Notes under the pieces: generated by a model
Told to the model about the DNA's origin: nothing
Seen by the model: the letters and a program-made list of their open reading frames with translations, nothing else
Database searches by the model: none
NCBI GenBank assembly: GCA_021806355.1
Contig: JAJZXT010000198.1
Span: 1 to 13,997 of the forward strand
Direction: 5' to 3'
Length of the DNA stretch: 13,997 nt
DNA from: Thermoplasmata archaeon
Lineage (GTDB): Archaea; Thermoplasmatota; Thermoplasmata; Thermoplasmatales; Thermoplasmataceae
Made by a program: the position numbers and the translations under genes
Shown: positions 1 to 5,295 of the stretch, in pieces
Numbering within the stretch: the stretch's first letter is position 1
Layout: each line of letters opens with the position of its first letter

Positions 1-513
1 AGTAACGAATATGACATTCACCCCTCTTTTTATTGCGTTGTCGAGGTTCTTCTTCAATTCTGTCCTTATATCCTTCACTCTGGGTGTGCAGATCACTATC
101 TCCTCCTCGGATAGATTTATAAGTTCAGCCAATTTTTCAAGAACTGCCGTTTTCCCGTAAATGGTGTAAATGAGCTGGGGATCGCCTTTCGAGGGCATGA
201 TTTCCTGAAGCTCATTCAACTGGGAGAAAAGTTCCTTCATTTTATTCTGGAACCTCTTCTCTATGGCATCTAGATCTTCCAGCTTGAACATCTTCGGCCT
301 TCCCTCGGTTTCCTTCGCGAAACCTTTCTGGACCAGCGATTCCATGATCTTATACGCAGAAGTTCTCGGGATCTTTGCCGTATCGGCAATAGTATCTGCA
401 TTGGCAACATTATGGTAAACTAATGCAGCAAAGCCCTGGGCTTCATAGGAAGATAAACCCAGAAGTTTTAGCATTTCCTGAAGCTTTGATATTCTATCTG
501 ATGTAGCTTCCAT
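1..513 (-). CDS. TrmB-family transcriptional regulator (C-terminus beyond window)
   Basis: The 171 codons visible start at the ATG at 513; an in-frame TAA lies upstream at about 541-545, so no longer start exists. Residues about 10-80 form a winged helix-turn-helix: LGLSSYEAQGFAALVY, then a recognition segment IPRTSAYKIMESLVQKG and a wing ending GRPKMFKLED. Residues about 82-104 are a probable coiled coil. From about 115 (IYGKTAVLEKLAELI, then EEIVICTPRV) the sequence matches the start of the TrmB C-terminal effector domain. The frame stays open to base 1, so the gene is cut by the window, not truncated. TrmB proteins are sugar- or metabolite-responsive repressors or activators. It is divergent from ubiD, and the 137-nt spacer carries inverted repeats that could be its operators, so auto-regulation and control of ubiD-ubiA is a reasonable inference. 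The ligand cannot be told from the sequence. Confidence 0.88.
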   Translation of the reverse strand, partial: MEATSDRISKLQEMLKLLGLSSYEAQGFAALVYHNVANADTIADTAKIPRTSAYKIMESLVQKGFAKETEGRPKMFKLEDLDAIEKRFQNKMKELFSQLNELQEIMPSKGDPQLIYTIYGKTAVLEKLAELINLSEEEIVICTPRVKDIRTELKKNLDNAIKRGVNVIFVT

Positions 514-530
514 TGCTAATGATTCTTTGT

Positions 531-540
531 TAATTAATAG
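531..540 (-). promoter_or_regulatory. Candidate TATA box of the TrmB regulator gene
   Basis: On the minus strand CTATTAATTA is centred about 22 nt upstream of the ATG at 513. This suits a leaderless archaeal transcript, though it is slightly close. AT-rich matches occur easily by chance here. Confidence 0.35.
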
Positions 541-548
541 TCTTTATG

Positions 549-566
549 TTTTCCAAACATGGAAAA
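549..566. promoter_or_regulatory. Inverted repeat TTTTCCA-AACA-TGGAAAA, candidate operator
   Basis: Perfect 7-bp arms around a 4-nt centre lie in the divergent spacer between the TrmB gene and ubiD, just upstream of the regulator's own TATA-like site. The GGAAAA half-site recurs in a second inverted repeat at 605-615. Position beside a DNA-binding protein gene suggests an operator. Binding is inferred only. Confidence 0.45.
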
Positions 567-604
567 AAGTGAAGCTTGCAGGCGTTGAAAAAAATTCCGC
601 TTAA

Positions 605-615
605 GGAAAATTTCC
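605..615. promoter_or_regulatory. Inverted repeat GGAAA-A-TTTCC upstream of ubiD
   Basis: This perfect 5-1-5 palindrome lies 36-46 nt before the ubiD ATG at 651, next to the place expected for BRE/TATA (an AT-rich stretch at about 616-630, with no strong TATA match). It reuses the GGAAAA half-site of the repeat at 549-566, as expected if one factor binds both. Confidence 0.35.
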
Positions 616-650
616 CAAATTATGATATTCACAGATGTAATACTCCACAT

Positions 651-2090
651 ATGGTGTTTGAAGATCTTCGGGATTATATATCGTTCTTGGAGAAGAATAA
701 CGATCTGATACAAATCCCGGATGCAGTTGATCCTTACCTGGAGCTTACATATATTCTGGATCGCGAGGAATATTCTGGCAGGAATAGATCTATCCTATTT
801 GAGAACGTTAAGGGGAGCCAGATACCTGTTGTCGGGAATCTATTTTCAGGTGACAGGAAAATGGAGTGGATTCTCGGGCAGAAACCTTATGATATAGGAA
901 TGAAGCTTAGAAATTTAATAAGGCCACCGGACGAATCAGATTCCATGATCTCAAGGGGGCTTGAATTGCTGAGGGAATTATCAGGGCTGAGACCAAAGAT
1001 GCATAATTCACTGCCGTCATCAATGAAGGTACTTGATAAAGTCGATCTGGACAGATATCCCATATGCACCACATGGCCGAAGGATGGGGGGCCATTCGTA
1101 ACACTCCCAGTTGTGATAACAAAAAACCCTTTAACAGGAGCCAGAAACGCAGGAATGTACAGGCTCCAGAAATATGACAGCGAAACACTGGGAATGCACT
1201 GGCAGATACACAAAGGTGGTTCCCAAAACATGCAGGATTCAAGAGAAGAAAAGAAAATAATGGATGTTGCAGTCACAATAGGCACAGATCCACTGACAAT
1301 ATTTTCAGCGGTTGCTCCGCTTCCGGACCCATTTGACGAATTTTCATTTACCGGGCTCATATCTGGAAACAGGGTCGATCTTGTGAAGGGGAGTTCGGTT
1401 GATATTGAATATCCCATGAACTCTGAGATTGTTTTAGAGGGATATGTTGATCCAACTGAAACGAGAATTGAGGGGCCCTTTGGTGACCACACCGGATACT
1501 ACTCCCTTGAGGAAGAGTTTCCAATTTTTCACGTGAAGCGGGTTATAGAGAGAAAGAATCCCGTTTATCCGACAACCATCGTAGGAAAATTATGGCACGA
1601 AGACGTGGCAATAGGGAAAGCAATTGAGAGGATGTTCTTGCCGCTCATCAGGCTCCAGATACCAGAAATCGTTGATCTGAACACAATGGAAGAGGCAGTT
1701 TTTCATAATATGGTTGTAGTCTCAATAAAAAAGAGATATCCCGGCCACGCAAGGAAAGTCATGTTTTCCATATGGGGAACAGGGCAGCTCATGTTCTCAA
1801 AATTTGTCCTCGTCGTCGATGATGATATCAATATTCACGACAGGAAGCAGGTAATATGGGCAATGACAACGAGAGTTGATCCTGCAAGGGATATAACAAT
1901 CGTTCCCAGAACACAGACAGATGCCCTTGATCATGCATCTGAAATGTTTAATTTTGGCTCAAAAGTTGGAATCGATGCAACGAGGAAATGGAAAGAAGAA
2001 GGTTTTACAAGAAGATGGCCTGATGTCATGGAAATGGAAGGGGAAATAGTAAAAAGGGCAGAGGCACTATTGGATCGGTTCAACAAATGA
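651..2090 (+). CDS. ubiD: UbiD-family (prenylated-FMN-type) carboxy-lyase
   Basis: A 479-aa protein from the ATG at 651, the usual length for UbiD enzymes. The frame is open further upstream to a TTG at 576, but family members begin at the match MVFEDLRDYISFLEK, so I chose 651. Family hallmarks are visible: NAGMYR (N166, R171), HWQIHKGG (H187), PFDE (E230), and EGPFGDHTGYY with E274 and D279, the Arg-Glu-Glu/Asp set that decarboxylates on prFMN with bound metal. UbiD enzymes reversibly decarboxylate aromatic or unsaturated acids. The stop overlaps the next start (ATGA), so it is co-translated with a UbiA prenyltransferase. The pair therefore most likely acts on a prenylated aromatic acid in quinone synthesis, as MqnL/MqnP in the futalosine route or UbiD/UbiA in the ubiquinone route do. 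The UbiD homologue of the archaeal anhydromevalonate route is an alternative, but the UbiA partner argues against it. No prFMN synthase (UbiX) gene is in the window. Confidence 0.93.
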   Translation: MVFEDLRDYISFLEKNNDLIQIPDAVDPYLELTYILDREEYSGRNRSILFENVKGSQIPVVGNLFSGDRKMEWILGQKPYDIGMKLRNLIRPPDESDSMISRGLELLRELSGLRPKMHNSLPSSMKVLDKVDLDRYPICTTWPKDGGPFVTLPVVITKNPLTGARNAGMYRLQKYDSETLGMHWQIHKGGSQNMQDSREEKKIMDVAVTIGTDPLTIFSAVAPLPDPFDEFSFTGLISGNRVDLVKGSSVDIEYPMNSEIVLEGYVDPTETRIEGPFGDHTGYYSLEEEFPIFHVKRVIERKNPVYPTTIVGKLWHEDVAIGKAIERMFLPLIRLQIPEIVDLNTMEEAVFHNMVVVSIKKRYPGHARKVMFSIWGTGQLMFSKFVLVVDDDINIHDRKQVIWAMTTRVDPARDITIVPRTQTDALDHASEMFNFGSKVGIDATRKWKEEGFTRRWPDVMEMEGEIVKRAEALLDRFNK

Positions 2091-2938
2091 AATTCAGGGA
2101 GCTGGCGGACTTTATCAAGCTTGAGCATACTGTTTTCGATATTCCATTCATAGTGTCGGGCAGTTTCATTGCGGCTAATGGTTATCCGGGCACCCTTGTC
2201 CTGATTCTTGTGATAGGTGCCGGAAGTTTCGCAAGGGCCACGGGAATGTCAATAAACCGGATACTGGGAAGAAGATATGACATGATCAACCCGAGAAAAA
2301 AAGATTGGGCACTGGTCAAAGGAACATTCAGCATGAGATCCGCAGTAGCTTTTGCAGTTTTATCCGCGGTATTTTTTGAAACCTGCGCTTTTTTCCTCAA
2401 CCGGCTTGTCTTTGAACTTTCACCAATAGTCCTCGCACTATTCATAATTGATCCTTTGCTGAAGAAGATCACAATGTTAAGGCATTTTTTCATGGGATTG
2501 GTTATCGGCATAGGGGTCATGGCGGGCTACCTGGCAGTGTCACCCTCATTCCCTGCAGCCCCAGAAATTTACATTCTCATACTTGCAACAGGGCTGTGGA
2601 TTGCAGGGTTTGACATGATCTACACGATTCCCGATGTTGATTACGACAAAAAAAATGGACTGAAAACCGTAATGAGCAAAAATGGGATAAAACGCGGAAT
2701 TCACTACTCGGAATCAGTACATGCGGTTACCGGGACACTCTTTCTCTCATTGGCATTTTTCATTAACTCATTCATATATATAGCAGCAGCATCGATCATC
2801 ATAATTCTCATAATTTACCAGCACTTAATTTTAAAGCCAGACGATCCTAACTCAATCAGGGTATCATTCCTCAATTCAAATTCGTTCATAGGGTTCATTT
2901 TCCTGGCAGGCGTTATTCTTTCTATATATGTTCATTGA
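2087..2938 (+). CDS. ubiA: UbiA-family membrane prenyltransferase
   Basis: A 283-aa polytopic membrane protein with roughly eight or nine hydrophobic segments and the UbiA/MqnP-like N-terminus IKLEHTVFDIPFIVSG. Such enzymes attach a polyprenyl chain to an aromatic acid using Mg-diphosphate bound by two Asp-rich motifs. The second is intact: GFDMIYTIPDVDYDKKNG (D176, D183, D187). The first, normally NRxxDxxxD followed by NPR, reads NRILGRRYDMINPR. N57, D65 and the NPR are kept, but the first Asp is Gly61. The start ATG overlaps the ubiD stop as ATGA, indicating coupling. The 3' end overlaps the convergent MFS gene by 17 nt, so there is no room for a classical terminator. The function is probably prenylation in menaquinone or related quinone synthesis. 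The exact aromatic acceptor and prenyl donor are not readable from the sequence. Confidence 0.9.
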   Translation: MKFRELADFIKLEHTVFDIPFIVSGSFIAANGYPGTLVLILVIGAGSFARATGMSINRILGRRYDMINPRKKDWALVKGTFSMRSAVAFAVLSAVFFETCAFFLNRLVFELSPIVLALFIIDPLLKKITMLRHFFMGLVIGIGVMAGYLAVSPSFPAAPEIYILILATGLWIAGFDMIYTIPDVDYDKKNGLKTVMSKNGIKRGIHYSESVHAVTGTLFLSLAFFINSFIYIAAASIIIILIIYQHLILKPDDPNSIRVSFLNSNSFIGFIFLAGVILSIYVH

Positions 2939-4079
2939 CTACGCTGTTTCTCGTTCCTTTTACTGACCTGCTGAAATATGAAAATATGATAATGGAGAGC
3001 AGTCCGAACATGTCAAGGGAGGCCCAAATCCTGAGCCCGTTGAAATTGTAGAAAAAAATAAACAACGATCCTATTGATGGTCCCAGTGCGCGTCCAATAG
3101 AATTTATCATCATGTTAAAGCCATTGTATCTTGCCACCTTATCCTTAGGTGCAATTTTTGATACTATTGAACTTATTCCGGGAGAGGTCAGGTTTTCACC
3201 GATCGTAATGATAACCATGTCAATAATAAAGGACGGCAGGCCGTATGAGAATGCGGTGAGGAGATAGCCCAAGGAATAAAACACCATGCCAATTTCCATG
3301 GATACGAGGTCACTGATTTTTCTTGTTATTCTTGTGGTTGGATACTGCCCCAGGACTACGACGATTCCATTCACGGCGTAAATATATCCTATTTCATATG
3401 GCAATATGTTGCCCCTCAGGACTGCATAAGAGGGAAACGTTACACTGAATTGGGAGGATAGGAGTGTCATGGCAAAGGTTCCTATTGAGAAGATTATGAG
3501 GAATTTATCAAACGAGATATATTGCCTCTTTTCACCAATACTGTCTCCTTGTGTACGAGTGGGTTCTCTCAGCAGCATTAGCACAATAACAAACTGTGCA
3601 AGGAGAGTTATCGATGAAAACAAAAAAATGTTTCCAACACCGGTACTGTAAAGAAACGAACCAAGCACGGGGCCTATCGCCCATCCTAAATTCACCATAA
3701 TCCTGAAGATGGAATAACCCTCTCTCCTGTTTTCAACTGAGGTCACGTCCGCAACGATTGCTGTCGTTGCTGGAAAGACAAGTGATCCTGAAATGGAAGA
3801 AACGATGAAAATAATGGCAATATATAGAGGAGATCCGTTTCCGGCGACCAGAAAATAAATAGATATATACGTCAGGAATCCTACAATGCTACCAATCAAT
3901 ATTGATACTCGTCTACCAAGAAGATCGCCTAAGGCACCTCCAATCAGGCTGAATACCATTGAAACGGCAGCGATTGAGGTAAAAATAGCTCCAACATAGA
4001 GTATTGGCACCTTTAGGTTAACTTCAAAGAAAATCGCAAGGAATGGCCATGTGGAACCAATCCCAAATGACCGAATCAT
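2922..4079 (-). CDS. MFS transporter (drug/metabolite efflux type), 5' end uncertain
   Basis: The first usable in-frame start, ATG 4079, gives 385 aa with about 11-12 hydrophobic segments. The MFS loop-2/3 motif is present as GGALGDLLGRRVSILIG (about residues 47-63), which places it in the major facilitator superfamily. The substrate cannot be named. The start is odd. Translation in the same frame upstream of 4079 reads as a good MFS N-terminus (LRKYNRPFWVAGSAA, the first half of TM1) and stays open to a TAA at 4167-4169, but contains no ATG, GTG or TTG. An ATG at 4141 lies one base out of frame and would give full-length protein if one base were added. So the gene is either started internally (losing half of TM1), uses a non-canonical start, or carries a frameshift or sequencing error. 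It converges on ubiA with a 17-nt overlap. Confidence 0.85.
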   Translation of the reverse strand: MIRSFGIGSTWPFLAIFFEVNLKVPILYVGAIFTSIAAVSMVFSLIGGALGDLLGRRVSILIGSIVGFLTYISIYFLVAGNGSPLYIAIIFIVSSISGSLVFPATTAIVADVTSVENRREGYSIFRIMVNLGWAIGPVLGSFLYSTGVGNIFLFSSITLLAQFVIVLMLLREPTRTQGDSIGEKRQYISFDKFLIIFSIGTFAMTLLSSQFSVTFPSYAVLRGNILPYEIGYIYAVNGIVVVLGQYPTTRITRKISDLVSMEIGMVFYSLGYLLTAFSYGLPSFIIDMVIITIGENLTSPGISSIVSKIAPKDKVARYNGFNMMINSIGRALGPSIGSLFIFFYNFNGLRIWASLDMFGLLSIIIFSYFSRSVKGTRNSVVNEHI

Positions 4080-4141
4080 AGCCGCGCTTCCTGCGACCCA
4101 AAAAGGCCTGTTATATTTTCTTAAGGCGAGAACAGCAGCAT
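4080..4141 (-). other. In-frame MFS N-terminal extension without a start codon
   Basis: In the frame of the MFS gene this stretch encodes alanine-rich, basic and then aromatic-hydrophobic sequence (ending LRKYNRPFWVAGSAA) that completes transmembrane helix 1. Codons up to the upstream TAA at 4167-4169 include no ATG, GTG or TTG. The only nearby ATG (4141-4139) is in another frame and stops after six codons (MLLFSP). The conserved appearance of the peptide is seen directly; the lesion or unusual initiation is inference. Confidence 0.6.
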
Positions 4142-4281
4142 TAAATTTCGTAAAAGGAAAGTAAAATTATCTATTTAGCTCTTGTTGAAATATTGCACAT
4201 TTCAGGTTTATAACGTATTAATATACAGATTAATCTTTAATTTTCAATGTTATTTTCCACGCCCGGGATGATAGAAAATCT

Positions 4282-4303
4282 GCAGGAAAAAATAATATCC
4301 TGC
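4282..4303 (-). terminator. Stem-loop with oligo-T, likely pyrophosphatase terminator
   Basis: GCAGGA and TCCTGC form a perfect 6-bp stem around a 10-nt loop, 33-54 nt past the pyrophosphatase stop. On the minus strand the loop contains a T6 run (complement of 4287-4292). Archaeal transcription ends at T-rich tracts, so the T run alone would suffice. Confidence 0.5.
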
Positions 4304-4335
4304 CTTTAGAATAAGGAGCGATTATCAGCAAAATT

Positions 4336-4875
4336 CTACGGATTATATTTCCTAGAATATACTTTCATTGATTCGCTGATTTCTGCCAAGGCCTCTTCTC
4401 TTGATCCGAATCCATTAACGGAGGTCTTCTTGCCTTCAAGCAACTTATATGTCTCGAAAAAGTTCTTGAATTCCTTGATCAGGTGAGGGTTCAGATCATC
4501 AAGCTTTGTCACATGGGCAAATGCAGGATCCTTGGAAGGAACCGCGATGATCTTGTTGTCTTTGTCGCCGGCATCTATCATATGCATGACCCCTATCGGC
4601 CTTGCTTTGAGAATAATACCTGGGTATGAAGGAAAACTCATGACGACCAACACATCTATTGGGTCTCCATCATCATAAAGAGTTTGTGGTATCAAGCCAT
4701 AATCTGCAGGATAGACCACTGATGAATGAAGTACTCTGTCCAGCAATATGCCAGGATAATCTTTGCTGATTTCATACTTGTTCCTGCTACCCCTTGGGGT
4801 TTCAATTATTACATTAACCTCATCGGGTGCTTTATCTCCTGCACTGACTATGTGCCATAAGCTATCTGTTTTCAT
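4336..4875 (-). CDS. ppa: Inorganic pyrophosphatase, family I
   Basis: A 179-aa cytoplasmic enzyme that hydrolyses diphosphate to two phosphates and so pulls biosynthetic reactions such as tRNA charging and nucleic-acid synthesis forward. Family I features in order: IETPRGSRNKYEIS near the N-terminus, VVYPADYGLIPQT, the signature DDGDPIDVLVV with its three metal-binding aspartates, and DAGDKDNKIIAVPSKDP with further catalytic Asp and Lys residues. Length fits archaeal members. The frame is open to a TTG at 4890, but the ATG at 4875 gives the family-typical start and lies about 25 nt from a TATA-like site. It is a single-gene unit, with a probable terminator downstream at 4282-4303. No anomalies are seen. 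Confidence 0.96.
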   Translation of the reverse strand: MKTDSLWHIVSAGDKAPDEVNVIIETPRGSRNKYEISKDYPGILLDRVLHSSVVYPADYGLIPQTLYDDGDPIDVLVVMSFPSYPGIILKARPIGVMHMIDAGDKDNKIIAVPSKDPAFAHVTKLDDLNPHLIKEFKNFFETYKLLEGKKTSVNGFGSREEALAEISESMKVYSRKYNP

Positions 4876-4895
4876 GGTTTCCACAATCAAAATTC

Positions 4896-4904
4896 TATCT
4901 TAAA
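4896..4904 (-). promoter_or_regulatory. Candidate TATA box of ppa
   Basis: The minus-strand TTTAAGATA is centred about 25 nt before the ATG at 4875, the spacing of a leaderless archaeal promoter. This supports the 4875 start over the TTG at 4890. Confidence 0.45.
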
Positions 4905-4905
4905 C

Positions 4906-5250
4906 ATTAGCTTTTATCGACTTGCAAACTCTCGTTTATAATTCAAGAAATTATCGAAGGTGGAAACGTATGATGTTTTACGGCGTAGAAAAAAGTGGGG
5001 GAATTTGCAGTAAGAAATAGCTTATGTTATGACTTCAGCTAACAATGTTAACACACATCTTCGGGAATCATTATCTTCACACAATTCTATTTTAAACTTC
5101 ACGGTTTTAACCCTAAAGCCTCTATCTCGTTTCCTTTCAGTTCAGAGATTGTGTTTATTTGTCTTGGGACCCCTTTCAGCGGTTCCCGAAATATGCTTTA
5201 CCTCTTCCACCCGTGTTTCCCAATTCCACTGTGCACTCTTAATAAAATCC
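4906..5250. other. Long intergenic stretch without a convincing gene
   Basis: The only plus-strand ORF here (5029-5271, 80 codons) has no family-like features. A bulged hairpin, GGGACC at 5166-5171 pairing with GGTTCCC at 5181-5187, and a short palindrome GGTTTTAACC at about 5103-5112 are visible. On the minus strand two short overlapping open stretches in different frames (about 5155-5265 ending GTAERGPKTNKHNL, and about 5110-5210 ending ISELKGNEIEALGLKP) look somewhat protein-like. They could be a decayed gene, perhaps a transposase tail, but I recognise no motif. No tRNA-like cloverleaf was seen. Confidence 0.4.
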
Positions 5251-5256
5251 AGATTA

Positions 5257-5264
5257 TTTTATAT
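5257..5264 (+). promoter_or_regulatory. TATA box of the propeller gene
   Basis: TTTTATAT is centred about 36 nt before the ATG at 5296, predicting a transcript start near 5286 and a leader of about 10 nt. A GGTAAAGGAC purine run at 5281-5290 just precedes the start and could act as a weak ribosome-binding site. Confidence 0.5.
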
Positions 5265-5295
5265 GAATTAAACACCTTCGGGTAAAGGACATCTC

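Noticed and set aside
576..650. TTG start 25 codons upstream for ubiD
   Set aside because: The extra peptide is not family-like, it would overlap the inverted repeat at 605-615, and the ATG at 651 gives the standard UbiD N-terminus.
887..1492. 201-codon minus-strand ORF inside ubiD
   Set aside because: Antisense shadow of a gene with clear UbiD motifs; its own translation has no family features.
4262..4335. C/D-box small RNA suggested by GATGATAG near the ppa 3' end
   Set aside because: The C-box match is poor and no proper D box (CTGA) follows at a usable distance; the hairpin with T run is better read as a terminator.
5166..5187. tRNA-like acceptor or T-arm suggested by GGGACC and GGTTCCC
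   Set aside because: No cloverleaf, no GGTTCGAATCC-type T loop and no anticodon arm at the right distances.
5029..5271. 80-codon plus-strand ORF before the propeller gene
   Set aside because: No recognisable domain and no promoter; the TATA box of the next gene lies inside it. Looks like chance.
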